Positions 54,500 through 63,840 of a DNA stretch of 64,000 nt are shown here, piece after piece (within the stretch, counting starts at the first letter, position 1; each line of letters begins with the position of its first letter). Below the pieces are notes generated by a model, which saw nothing but the letters and a program-made list of their open reading frames with translations, did not search any database and was not told where the DNA came from. Source of the DNA: Cytobacillus stercorigallinarum (GTDB taxonomy: Bacteria; Bacillota; Bacilli; Bacillales; Cytobacillaceae); assembly GCF_014836495.1 (NCBI RefSeq), contig NZ_JACSQT010000003.1:285182-349181 (forward strand), in the 5' to 3' direction. The position numbers and the translations under genes are program-made.

Positions 54500-55816
54500 T
54501 TAATAGACCCAAAATATGAGAATAGAAGTAATCACACCAACCCAAACACTCAATAAAATACAATAGCCCATAATATGACGAATATGCAGACCTACTACAC
54601 TTAAAATAGGGAGTGCCCAAAATGGCTGTATAAGATTCGTCCAGCCATCTCCCCATCCAACAGCCATCGCCGTGATTGCATGATCCACTCCTAATTTTGC
54701 TCCAGCCGCTACTTGTAAAGGACCTTGCAACGCCCATTGGCCCCCACCTGAAGGAGCAAGTAAATTAACAAACCCAGCAGTCCAGTAAGTAAATAACCTA
54801 AACGTTTCTGTCGATGCTACCGATGCCATCCAATTAACAATATTTTCTGCTAACCCAGAACTTCCTAAGACAGCAATAATTCCCGCATAAAAAGGAAACT
54901 GTAAGATAATCGGCGAAATCGATGTTGCGGCATCTTTAAATGCCTCAGCATATCGAAAGAGAGACTGGTGACATAATAAACCGAGAGATAAGAATGTAAG
55001 ATTAATAATATTCAAGTCTAAATCTCTACCATTAAAAAAAGAAATAAAAACATATAATAAGCCTATAATTCCTGTGATTATCCCCCATATTCTGGCATGT
55101 TCTAACCGAGAGGCAAACGAATGTTTATTTGCTTCATCGCCATCTATCCGAGAAGAGATCTTTTTTTCTTTTTCCACAAAAGGAATAATGTTTTTCTTTG
55201 GAGCCATTAAGACGAGAAAAATAGGCATAGTAATCAATAAAGCTAACAAGATGATAATAGTACCTGAATGAAAAATCGTTTCTGATGTGGGGATAACACC
55301 AATCATACTTTCAAGGAAATGCCCTTCTGTCGCCACCGATAATCCAATTGAACTTGATAACCCAGCAGTATATAAAACTGTTGGTGCATAAGCAGCCGCT
55401 ACTAGTAAGGGAAAATGTGCTTTCTGATTTCTTTTCCCCACTTCTCGAGCAATAATCGCACCGACAATAACCGCCAATCCCCAATTAATATAATAAGCAA
55501 ATGAAGTCACGAGAAATGTTAGCACATAAGCTTGATTTGCGCTTTTAGCTAGGGACGCGACTCTAATAAGAAAACGTTCAATAAAAGGGACTTTCGCTAG
55601 CGCCATACCTGTCATTAATAATAAAATCATTTGCATAGTGAAAGTCAGATAGGCCCAAAAGCCATCACCATAAGACTCCACAATCGTCAATGGATCACTT
55701 GGATTCATCACTAAAGCAATAACCATCATAAGCAACATCAGTATCACGGCAATGACAAAGGCATCCGGCAAAAATCTTTCAACAATTTTTGAAAATCTCT
55801 CTGCCAAACGATTCAT
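54500..55816 (-). CDS. Short-chain fatty acid transporter, AtoE family
   Basis: 438 residues, about 11 to 12 helices. FLPDAFVIAVILMLL at the start, NWGLAVIVGAIIAREVGKR, AYAPTVLYTAGLSSSIGLSVA, LQFPFYAGI and a C-terminal PSGGGQWALQGPLQVAAGAKLG are diagnostic for AtoE-type transporters, which take up butyrate or acetoacetate. GGGGGAG precedes the ATG. No fatty-acid enzymes are adjacent; lies inside the segment flanked by arrays 3 and 4. Confidence 0.92.
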   Translation of the reverse strand: MNRLAERFSKIVERFLPDAFVIAVILMLLMMVIALVMNPSDPLTIVESYGDGFWAYLTFTMQMILLLMTGMALAKVPFIERFLIRVASLAKSANQAYVLTFLVTSFAYYINWGLAVIVGAIIAREVGKRNQKAHFPLLVAAAYAPTVLYTAGLSSSIGLSVATEGHFLESMIGVIPTSETIFHSGTIIILLALLITMPIFLVLMAPKKNIIPFVEKEKKISSRIDGDEANKHSFASRLEHARIWGIITGIIGLLYVFISFFNGRDLDLNIINLTFLSLGLLCHQSLFRYAEAFKDAATSISPIILQFPFYAGIIAVLGSSGLAENIVNWMASVASTETFRLFTYWTAGFVNLLAPSGGGQWALQGPLQVAAGAKLGVDHAITAMAVGWGDGWTNLIQPFWALPILSVVGLHIRHIMGYCILLSVWVGVITSILIFWVY

Positions 55817-55959
55817 TCCTAACTCCCCCTAATACGCTTGTCAGCACTAGGCTGTAGTACATGGTATGATTTTTCAGAGAATGTTATACCGCTTTATTTT
55901 TGTAGGCTTTAGCGTAGATTTGTTTTATAATAGTTAAAAATAGGAAAGGATGATTTTGT

Positions 55960-56868
55960 TTGACTATTATGAAACCCCTCTTTCTTCCCCAACAACTCCG
56001 TTTTCTCAACGCACTCCATGCTAGAAAAGAATTATCGTCAGGCCAGCTCCATCACCTACAATCAATGAAAAAAGGAGCAGATGGTGAAATACGTTGGACA
56101 ACCCTCTTAAACGAACTGCCAGATGACATACCCATTCTCTATGATCTCAATTTAGAAATAAACCAAACCGTTTTTCAAATCGACGCCCTCTGTATCCTAC
56201 AAAACAAAATGGTTATATTTGAAATCAAAAACTACAGAGGAAATTATTCAATAGTAGATAATCAATGGTTTAGCCCAACAAAAAAGGAAATGAAAGACCC
56301 CCTCCTCCAAATCAAACGTAACGAAACACTCATTCACCAATTTCTTAAAAAGCATCAGCTTCCAATCCCCTTTGACTATCACCTTATATTCGTCCATCCC
56401 GAATTTGTTTTATACGGTGCGACGCCAAATCAAAACGTTATTTTCCCTGGACAAATTCCAGCATTCCTAGACACCTTTAAAAATCAAACAATCTCGCCAA
56501 CAGGTCTCCATACGAAAGTCATCGATACTTTACTAACCAACCATAAGAGCAAACTTACAATGCTCGTCAAACCAGAATATGACTACGAAGAATTGGCAAA
56601 GGGCGTCTTTTGTAACGGGTGTTGTGGGAGGATGATGCGGATAAGCAAAAAAAGTTTTAAATGCACTCATTGCTCTCAAATCATTGTATTAAAAAAAGTA
56701 GTCTTAGAAATGATCAAGCAATACAAACTCCTATTCCCGCAACGTAAAATCAAAAAAAGTACCATTTATGATTGGTGCGGCAAGGAAATAAGTGGAGATT
56801 CAATATTAAGAGTCTTGCAACAAAACTATACTGAAAAAGGGAAATCAAGAGGTGTTTACTACGAATAG
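55960..56868 (+). CDS. NERD-domain protein (nuclease-related)
   Basis: 302 residues from TTG 55960 (AAAGGA about 9 bp upstream; ATG at 55969 is the alternative). NERD domain about 35-155: GADGEIRWTTLLNELP, ILYDLNL, VFQIDALCILQNKMVIFEIK (D and ExK of a PD-(D/E)xK-like core). A C-terminal zinc-ribbon-like part has CNGCCGRMM and CTHC, followed by a small helical domain. Probably DNA-related; function of NERD proteins is unclear. Confidence 0.88.
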   Translation: MTIMKPLFLPQQLRFLNALHARKELSSGQLHHLQSMKKGADGEIRWTTLLNELPDDIPILYDLNLEINQTVFQIDALCILQNKMVIFEIKNYRGNYSIVDNQWFSPTKKEMKDPLLQIKRNETLIHQFLKKHQLPIPFDYHLIFVHPEFVLYGATPNQNVIFPGQIPAFLDTFKNQTISPTGLHTKVIDTLLTNHKSKLTMLVKPEYDYEELAKGVFCNGCCGRMMRISKKSFKCTHCSQIIVLKKVVLEMIKQYKLLFPQRKIKKSTIYDWCGKEISGDSILRVLQQNYTEKGKSRGVYYE

Positions 56869-56889
56869 ATAAGAACCAATTAATTCTAC

Positions 56890-56917
56890 TAGCGACGACT
56901 TTTATTAGTCGTCGCTA
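56890..56917. terminator. Perfect hairpin after NERD gene
   Basis: TAGCGACGACT / AGTCGTCGCTA, 11-bp perfect stem, 6-nt loop; only a weak T-tract follows. Confidence 0.6.
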
Positions 56918-57007
56918 TCTATGCTCGTTAATTATTCGTTTGTTTTCTTTATAACTATTAGATTTGCTTTTGGTTACGAGTATTCGAGGCTTTAGCCTTA
57001 AAACTTT

Positions 57008-58260
57008 CTTTTCTTTTTGTGTTGCTCATATTTCTGGTGGGGGCTCTGTTTGCTTGGGTTTCCCTTTTTGCGTTGCTCTTATTTCAGGCTGGGACTCCGT
57101 TTGCTTGGGTTTCTTCTTTTGCGTTGCTCATTTTTCTGATGGGGACTCTGTTTGCTTTGCTTTCCCCTTTTGCATTGCTCATTTTTCTGGTGGGGGCTTT
57201 GTTTGCTTTGCTTTCTATTTTTAAGTTGCTCATTTTTCTGATGGGGACTCTGTTTGCTTTGCTTTCTCCTTTTGCGTTGCTCATATTTCTGGTGGGGGCT
57301 TTGTTTGCTTGGGTTTCTTCTTTTGCGTTGCTCATATATCTGGTGGGGGGTCTGTTTGCTTTGCTTTCTCCTTTTGCGTTGCTCATTTTTCTGATGGGGG
57401 CTCTATTTGCTTGGCTTTCTCCGTTTGCGTTGCTCATTTTTCTGGTGGGGGCTCTATTTGCTTGGCTTTCCCCTTTTTCGTTGCTCATATTTCTGATGAG
57501 GGCTCTATTTGCTTTGCTTTCTCTTTTTTCGTTGCTCATATTTCAGATAGACACTCTGTTTGCTTGGGTTCCCCCTCTTTCATTGCTCATATTTCTGATG
57601 GGGACTCTATTTGCTTGGGTTTCCCCTTTTGCGTTGCTCATTTTTCTGGTGGGGGCTTTGTTTGCTTTGCTTTCTATTTTTCCGTTGCTCATTTTTCTGA
57701 TGGGGACTCTATTTGCTTTGCTTTCTCCTTTTGCGTTGCTCATTTTTCTGATGGGGGCTCTATTTGCTTGGGTTCCCCTTTTTTCGTTGCTCATATTTCT
57801 GATGGGGACTCTATTTGCTTTGCTTTCTCTTTTTTCGTTGCTCATATTTCAGCCAGACACTCTATCTGCTTTGATTCCTCCTTTTTCGTTGCTCATACTT
57901 CAACTAGACACTCTATCTGCTTCGGTTTCCCCTTTTTCGTTGCTCATACTTCAACTAGACACTCTATCTGCTTCGGTTTCCCCTTTTTCGTTGCTCATAC
58001 TTCAACCAGACACTCTATCTGCTTTGATTCCTCTTTTATCGTTGCTCATACTTCAACCAGACACTCTATCTGCTTTCATTCCTCTTTTATCGTTGCTCAT
58101 ATTTCAGCCAGACACTCTATTTGCTTTGCTTTCTCTTTTTTCGTTGCTCATATTTCAGCCAGACACTCTATCTGCTTCGGTTTCCTCTTTTACGTTGCTC
58201 ATATTTCAGCCAGACACTCTATTTGCTTCGGTTTCCCATTTCGCGCCGCTCTCAGCTCTA
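57008..58260. repeat. Tandem array 4: 25 units of a 51-bp repeat, inverted relative to array 3
   Basis: GTTGCTCAT landmarks at 57021, 57072, 57123, 57174 ... 58194, 58245, exactly 51 bp apart with no indel. Consensus is the reverse complement of array 3. The right-hand third (from about 57850) is a diverged subtype with CAACTAGACACTCTATCTGC replacing GATGGGGACTCTATTTGC. The first and last units are the most degraded. Ends about 70 bp before the hpaB terminator. Confidence 0.95.
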
Positions 58261-58330
58261 ACTTCCCCCTCCTGTTTCCCGTACAGAATGTTTACTATAC
58301 TAAACATCATCCCTAACACCACACAAATCC

Positions 58331-58360
58331 AAAAAAAGCCCACAACTCCACTGCGGGCTC
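58331..58360 (-). terminator. Terminator of hpaB (minus strand)
   Basis: Minus strand AGCCCGCA / TGTGGGCT stem followed by TTTTTTT. Confidence 0.85.
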
Positions 58361-58372
58361 TCATACTAATTA

Positions 58373-59884
58373 TTAATAAAATACTTTTTCTTTCCCACCC
58401 GAACCGTTTATCCACGTAGAACCGACCCAGCCATCTAGGTTATAATCGCTTAGTGCTTGATCGACGAAGGATTTGAATTGAGCGGTGTGACCTGCGGCGT
58501 CTGCCATTTTCAAGTTGTCTAAGCGGATGCCATCTTGATTACCGGCGTAGTTAATTTCATAGAGTTCATTGCGGCCGCCGAATTCGGTGCCAATGGCATC
58601 CCAAACAAGCTTCAATAGTTTGACACGTTCTTCTGCTGTAATCCCGTCCGATCCTTTATAATATTTATCCAAATACGTGCGGATTTCAGGATTTTGGAAA
58701 TCTTTCGCACTGGAAGGAAGCTGAATCAAACCGCCTGCCACTACTTGCTCGAAGATTTCCTTGATTTTTGGCCAAACAACCGGTGCAAAAGTACGATAAG
58801 CGGTGGCATAGGTGCTATTCGGCAACACATATCCCCCCGGCGCTTCTTCTGGATCAAGGGCCATAGCAGTAGAGATCGACCAGAACATATTACGCCAGGC
58901 GATGACTTCACCAATACTAGCTTGCACACCACGGAATTGGTGAGATCCGGCTGCTTCCGTTGCCTTCATTAGCAAGCCAACCATAAAGTCTAGCTTAACG
59001 GCAAAACGGGTACATCCTTGGAAAGTATAGCGATTGATCCAGCCCGTTTTCGGTCGGAAACCGTTCGTAATTTCTACATTTTTATAAGCCAATACATCTT
59101 CCCACGGAATAAAAACATTATCCAACACGATGACGGCATCATTCTCATCAAACCGGCTAGATAGTGGATAATCAAATGGGCTGCCTAATGTTGTAGCGAT
59201 TTCTTCATAAGATTGACGACTAATGACTTTCAAACCCGGTGCATTCATCGGTACAAAGAAAATCAAGGCGTGGCTCTGATCACCATCCATCACTGGCGCA
59301 TAGTTAGCGACAAAATTATAATGGGTTAGCGCCGCGGATGTACCGACCATTTTGGCACCGCTTACAATAATGCCATTCTCCTTCTCTTCAACCGCACGTA
59401 CAAAAACATCCTTATTCTTTTCTAACGGTTGGCCGCGGTCTAATTGTGGATTAACGATGGTGTGATTACAAAAAGGAACATCTTTTTGTGCTTTTTTGTA
59501 CCATCTTCTGGCATTGTCTTCAAACCCTTTATAAAAGTCAGCATAAGGTCCAAGTGATCCGGTAAATGCTGCCTTATAGTCTGGTGTTCTGCCCATGAAT
59601 CCATAGCTCATTCGTGACCACTCGGCCATGGCATCTCTTGCCTCGAGCAATTCTTGCGCATTTTTTGATCCTTTGAAGAACTTATGGGTACGGAAGCCAA
59701 ATTCAGACTCAGTTGTTAGGACGGGTGCCGTACTCGGATCATGTAACGCATCATACATTCGCGCGATTGACCTTGCTGCATTGCGATAAGCTGGATGGGT
59801 GGTCACATCCTTGACTGTTTCTCCATTTAAATAAACCACACGGCCATCACGTAGACTCTCTAAATATTCTTTACCAGTTAGCAT
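58373..59884 (-). CDS. hpaB: 4-hydroxyphenylacetate 3-monooxygenase oxygenase component
   Basis: 503 residues from ATG 59884 (GGAGGGTTTCACT upstream; longer frame to 59899 lacks a site). Typical HpaB: LTGKEYLESLRDGRVVYLNG, YGFMGRTPDYKAAFTG, FCNHTIVNPQLDR, VRAVEEKENGIIVSGAKMVG, DNVFIPWEDVLAYKN, and GTEFGGRNELYEINYAGNQD near the C-terminus. Two-component FADH2-dependent enzyme that makes 3,4-dihydroxyphenylacetate; no flavin reductase gene is seen within the window. Lies downstream of the regulator gene on the same strand. Confidence 0.93.
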   Translation of the reverse strand: MLTGKEYLESLRDGRVVYLNGETVKDVTTHPAYRNAARSIARMYDALHDPSTAPVLTTESEFGFRTHKFFKGSKNAQELLEARDAMAEWSRMSYGFMGRTPDYKAAFTGSLGPYADFYKGFEDNARRWYKKAQKDVPFCNHTIVNPQLDRGQPLEKNKDVFVRAVEEKENGIIVSGAKMVGTSAALTHYNFVANYAPVMDGDQSHALIFFVPMNAPGLKVISRQSYEEIATTLGSPFDYPLSSRFDENDAVIVLDNVFIPWEDVLAYKNVEITNGFRPKTGWINRYTFQGCTRFAVKLDFMVGLLMKATEAAGSHQFRGVQASIGEVIAWRNMFWSISTAMALDPEEAPGGYVLPNSTYATAYRTFAPVVWPKIKEIFEQVVAGGLIQLPSSAKDFQNPEIRTYLDKYYKGSDGITAEERVKLLKLVWDAIGTEFGGRNELYEINYAGNQDGIRLDNLKMADAAGHTAQFKSFVDQALSDYNLDGWVGSTWINGSGGKEKVFY

Positions 59885-59961
59885 AGTGAAACCCTCCATT
59901 TATTTATTTGTTTATTAATAAAAGGATAACAAGGGTTTCTACAACAATACTTGCTTATAAA

Positions 59962-59975
59962 TTTAAGCGTTTTCA
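59962..59975 (-). promoter_or_regulatory. cre-like site before hpaB
   Basis: Minus strand TGAAAACGCTTAAA, one change from the CcpA consensus; about 80 bp before the hpaB start and just past the regulator stop. Suggests carbon catabolite control of HPA degradation. Confidence 0.45.
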
Positions 59976-59986
59976 CATCTTTTTGT

Positions 59987-61807
59987 CTAAAAAATTTCTA
60001 GATCACCATTAACGATTAAGATTTGTAGTGTTAAGTATAGTTGGTAACCATATGAAGGGTCCCGTACGTCCTTCCCTAATAAGGTTTCTATCTTCTTCAC
60101 ACGATAACGTAAACCACTCATCGATAAAGATAAATCTTCCATCGTTTTTTCTAAATTACATGCGTTCGAAAGAAAATAGTACAGTGTTTTCAATAAAGAT
60201 AATTGGTCATTCTTATACGTCAACAACGGTTCCAACGTGTCTTTAGCTTTTTTCAAAATGGTTCCATTCCCACTTGTTTGAATAAGCATTCCGACAACGC
60301 CCACTTCTTCAAACGAAACAAATGGATGGGAACTAGTGGCAAGACTGAGTGACGTTAACGACTCTTCATAGTGAGTTGCTGCTTTACCGATATTTTCAGC
60401 GCGCGCACTCATGCCTATTTTTATCAGGATGGAAGGAAAAGCTCTTTTCACCGCTCTCAGCAACCTGAGCGACTGCTCTTTCATTGATTCCGTTTGCGAA
60501 GGCTGCATTAAAAAAATAATTTGTCCATTTCGTTGACCAATTAATGTACCATCGTCTTTCTGAAAATATTTGAACATAAATGCTAGCAACTGCTCATGGA
60601 AAAACAGTTCGTTGTCCTCTGAGGATGTCTTCTGCACATAACGCATAGCTAATATGTAATAAGGGCGATCTAAATAAATGTTTAGATACCTCCCTTTTTG
60701 TAAAACATCACTTACTGCCTGATATTGTCCATTCAATATTTGTTCTAAAAAATGCCCCTTCATCCGTTCCATCGCTTCGAAAGACGTTTTCTCATTTAAC
60801 ATAAATAACGAACAAGCCGTCGCCACTCGTTCTAGTATCATTTCGTCTACAACTGCCGGTTGCTTTTCTCCCTTTTGGTAAATAAAAGAACAGTAGCCGA
60901 ACGTCTTTTTCTCCAGTCGTATCGGTGTAATCATACGTTTATATTCCTCATACTCAAAAAGCTCCGTATGCTGAACGCCTTGCCTTTCTATTGGCAATCC
61001 TTCTACCATGCCAACGACAGCAAGAGGCTTGTGGTCAGCATCTTCTATCAAAATGGAGATACCGGTTTTTTCATAAAGTACGAGGGCAATAGAAGTCAGG
61101 TCACTTCCTTTCGTTAGTTCATCCATTAATAGCTTATGTAAGGTGAGGGTCGTCTGGAGATTATTCCTTTCTTCTAGAAGGTTTTCGTAGGTTTGTTCTA
61201 ATTCATCAACGATTGTATGATTTTCGTAGTAATGTAGTTCCTCACGAATAGTGTCATCCCAATCGTGTAACGATTTCCCGATATAATGGCAAGTTTGTGC
61301 CCCATTTGCTTTGCATGATTGTTCTTTAAAAATAACGGTATGACCGCAAATACTAGAATAATAGCCGCTTGCATAACCAATAAGCGTATAACAAATGGGC
61401 TGTTCAGCTGGGCCTGATTGCGTAAGATGTTCTTCTGCTTCATACGAACTTAACCAATCACCTGCTACATGAACGGATTTTACCGTACCATCTGCTTGCT
61501 GATCTATATGTAAATAAGAGGTTTTTACCTTCGTATACCCTTTCATCATATGCAAAATCGGACCTTGGCTCAAAATTTCCCGAATGGACGAAAACGGTTG
61601 TTCCAGTACTCTTTTCGCATCGTTTATCCCAAGGTTCCAACCATACCTTATGAGAAATCCTTTCATTCGATCTAAACCAATATTTTTAATCAAATCTTTA
61701 CGTAAAGTACCGAATACTGAGGATGAAGTAATAATGACGCGCTCGGTGTCCAAATAGATGGACCCATTATGATTGTTTACTATCATTGTCGGATTCTGCT
61801 GACTCAT
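59987..61807 (-). CDS. XylR_N/V4R/PucR-type regulator of aromatic catabolism
   Basis: 606 residues from ATG 61807 (AAGGAAGG 9 bp upstream; the GTG at 61816 abuts it). N-terminal XylR_N-like activator domain (about 10-110: RVIITSSSVFGTLRKDLI), V4R domain (about 120-190: GYASGYYSSICGHTVIFKEQ and CKANGAQTCHYIGKSL with conserved Cys), a central GAF-like part, and a PucR C-terminal helix-turn-helix (about 545-600: LEKTMEDLSLSMSGLRYRVK). Bacillota HPA and phenol clusters often use this type, which does not need sigma-54. Likely HPA-responsive. Confidence 0.88.
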   Translation of the reverse strand: MSQQNPTMIVNNHNGSIYLDTERVIITSSSVFGTLRKDLIKNIGLDRMKGFLIRYGWNLGINDAKRVLEQPFSSIREILSQGPILHMMKGYTKVKTSYLHIDQQADGTVKSVHVAGDWLSSYEAEEHLTQSGPAEQPICYTLIGYASGYYSSICGHTVIFKEQSCKANGAQTCHYIGKSLHDWDDTIREELHYYENHTIVDELEQTYENLLEERNNLQTTLTLHKLLMDELTKGSDLTSIALVLYEKTGISILIEDADHKPLAVVGMVEGLPIERQGVQHTELFEYEEYKRMITPIRLEKKTFGYCSFIYQKGEKQPAVVDEMILERVATACSLFMLNEKTSFEAMERMKGHFLEQILNGQYQAVSDVLQKGRYLNIYLDRPYYILAMRYVQKTSSEDNELFFHEQLLAFMFKYFQKDDGTLIGQRNGQIIFLMQPSQTESMKEQSLRLLRAVKRAFPSILIKIGMSARAENIGKAATHYEESLTSLSLATSSHPFVSFEEVGVVGMLIQTSGNGTILKKAKDTLEPLLTYKNDQLSLLKTLYYFLSNACNLEKTMEDLSLSMSGLRYRVKKIETLLGKDVRDPSYGYQLYLTLQILIVNGDLEIF

Positions 61808-61906
61808 AACATACACCCTTCCTTATTGAAGTTATCCATTCATTCTCGTCTCAACCTGTATTTCCCTTCTTTTTCCACAAAAGAAAATAGAGTACCAATC
61901 AGTACC

Positions 61907-62758
61907 CTAAGTTGCAGCCTGTTCAAAGGCTATATCATCTGCATATGAAAGAAAATGAATAGTTACTTCTTCGTAAGTCAATGCTAGCTGTGGTTTTTTT
62001 ACGAAAAATTTCAATGTTGATGTTGAAGGGTTAGAGACTTCCAATAGGCCGGATAATTCATCACTATCCATCACGAGAGCGGCGTGGTACAAGCCCGTTT
62101 TTGGTAAAAAATAAGTGGGATCGATCTGAATACACAGTACGAATTCGCTTGCATCCGGTCGGTAATGGTAACATAGTTTGCCGCGAACAGAATAATAAGC
62201 TGCCAAGTAATTCGGGATTGTCTGTACATCTCCACTTTGAAGAAGATGGCGAATGGCTGTTGAGCTTATTTTATGATGATGATGCTCATATTTTTCCACA
62301 GTCGTTACCGAAAAGCGTCCGTCGCTATCTTGTTCCAGTTGCTTCATATTGCCTTTTCCTTTAAATCCATAGGTAAAATCAAAACCGGCCACCACATGTG
62401 CACATGCAAGACCAACGATATACCGCTCAACAAATTGTGTATGAGTAATGCGTGAAAATTGAAGATTAAATTGAACAATATAAAGTTTTTCTACACCTAA
62501 TCGCTTGAAAATTTCTATTTTCATGGGGAGCGGTGTTATATACTTATCAATTGTTTGAGCGTGTGGGATGCATTGACTAGGATGAGGGAAGAACGTCATG
62601 ACAGAAAACGTCAGATTTTTTTCTGTAGCCATTCTCTTAGCTGTTTCTAACAAACGCCTATGTCCTTTATGTACGCCATCAAAAAATCCTAAGGCAAGAA
62701 CACATGATGTTACGTTGTGAAGGTTCATCGTTTTTTCATTTAAGTGATAGATTTCCAT
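61907..62758 (-). CDS. FAD synthetase paralogue with a degraded riboflavin-kinase domain
   Basis: 283 residues. N-terminal FAD synthetase (nucleotidyl-transferase) domain about 15-170: ALGFFDGVHKGHRRLL, FFPHPSQ, VAGFDFTYGFKGKGN, ISSTAIRHLLQSGDV. The C-terminal third keeps YYSVRGKL and FLPKTGLY but lacks the G-x-PTAN loop needed for riboflavin kinase activity. In the HPA cluster it may supply FAD for the FADH2-dependent hydroxylases. AGGAGG precedes the ATG. Distinct from the housekeeping RibC/RibF. Confidence 0.85.
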   Translation of the reverse strand: MEIYHLNEKTMNLHNVTSCVLALGFFDGVHKGHRRLLETAKRMATEKNLTFSVMTFFPHPSQCIPHAQTIDKYITPLPMKIEIFKRLGVEKLYIVQFNLQFSRITHTQFVERYIVGLACAHVVAGFDFTYGFKGKGNMKQLEQDSDGRFSVTTVEKYEHHHHKISSTAIRHLLQSGDVQTIPNYLAAYYSVRGKLCYHYRPDASEFVLCIQIDPTYFLPKTGLYHAALVMDSDELSGLLEVSNPSTSTLKFFVKKPQLALTYEEVTIHFLSYADDIAFEQAAT

Positions 62759-62800
62759 GCTTATACCTCCTAACGAGTGAACGCGCTCCGGCCAAAGAGC

Positions 62801-62833
62801 AGTAGGCGAGTCCTCTTATAAAGACTCGCTACT
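62801..62833. repeat. Hairpin between hpaD and the FAD synthetase gene
   Basis: AGTAGGCGAGTC / GACTCGCTACT (one bulge). No T-run in either direction, so it may stabilise or process the mRNA within the operon and not terminate it. Confidence 0.55.
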
Positions 62834-62837
62834 TGTA

Positions 62838-63827
62838 TTACACAATAAATATCGGTTTCGCCTGCTTTAGTTTCCCTGCTACGGTTTCAAGCGGTTTGCC
62901 AGTGTGTACATCTAGAACGGTTGATGCTTCATTAAACCAGCAGTCCGGTGCTTCAGCGCCCCAAAATGTTTGGCGACGTTTGTCGTTGAGTTCCCAGCGG
63001 ATTGGTTTGAAGTCAGGATCACTCGTTAAATAATCGCCATTATATAGTTCGATACGATGGCCATCTGGGTCTCTTAAATAGAGGAAGAAGGCATTGGATA
63101 AACCGTGTCTTGCTGGACCGCGTTCAATATTTTCTGCATAACCGAGTGCTGCTAGCACATCACAACCATGGATTAGACTCATCGGATCACTTAACCAGTA
63201 AGCAATATGATGTACTCTTGGGCCATTCCCATTCATAAATGCCACATCATGCACAGACGGTTTCCGGTGAATCCAGGCTGCCCAGATTTTATCATCTTCA
63301 GTTGCCGTGTATTCTGAACAGGAGAAACCGAGATCTTTAGTATAAAAATCATAAGCGGCTTCCACATCAGAGACCATATTATTGAAATGGTCAATCCGTT
63401 GGGCTTTTGCGCCTTGATATAAGTCGTAGCGCTGTAATAGGCGTTCCACTGTATCCATTTTCGCAAAGAATTCTAAGGGAATTCCGCTGACATCCTGTAC
63501 GCGTAAGGCTCTGCCTATTGCATGTTGGCTACCTTCTTCTAGCCATTTCGTTTTCATTCCGCGTTTTTCAAATAAAGCAGCTAATGCATCGAGATCTGCT
63601 TCTGAGCGCACTTTATAGCTTGTTACTTCGACATGTGGTGCGTCTGCTTTCTTCAACACTAAACTATGATGAACATGTTCCTCTAAACCCCTTAAATAAA
63701 TCGTATTTTCATCAGATTCGGTTTCAACTAAACCAAGCCCTTTTATATAAAAATCACGAGACCGCTCTAAATCAGTCACATGTAAAACCGCTCTTGCCGT
63801 GCGAATAATATCAAAATCTACACTCAT
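62838..63827 (-). CDS. hpaD: 3,4-dihydroxyphenylacetate 2,3-dioxygenase
   Basis: 329 residues from ATG 63827 (GGGGGAG 6 bp upstream; the GTG at 63830 is nearer). Two vicinal-oxygen-chelate (glyoxalase-fold) domains; Fe/Mn ligands His147 (RIDHFNN), His206 or 207 (RVHHIAYW) and Glu260 (DPDGHRIELYNGDY), the extradiol fingerprint. Opens the ring of homoprotocatechuate. It lies between the partial HpaB-type gene at the right edge and the FAD synthetase gene on the same strand. Confidence 0.93.
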   Translation of the reverse strand: MSVDFDIIRTARAVLHVTDLERSRDFYIKGLGLVETESDENTIYLRGLEEHVHHSLVLKKADAPHVEVTSYKVRSEADLDALAALFEKRGMKTKWLEEGSQHAIGRALRVQDVSGIPLEFFAKMDTVERLLQRYDLYQGAKAQRIDHFNNMVSDVEAAYDFYTKDLGFSCSEYTATEDDKIWAAWIHRKPSVHDVAFMNGNGPRVHHIAYWLSDPMSLIHGCDVLAALGYAENIERGPARHGLSNAFFLYLRDPDGHRIELYNGDYLTSDPDFKPIRWELNDKRRQTFWGAEAPDCWFNEASTVLDVHTGKPLETVAGKLKQAKPIFIV

Positions 63828-63840
63828 CACGCGCTCCCCC

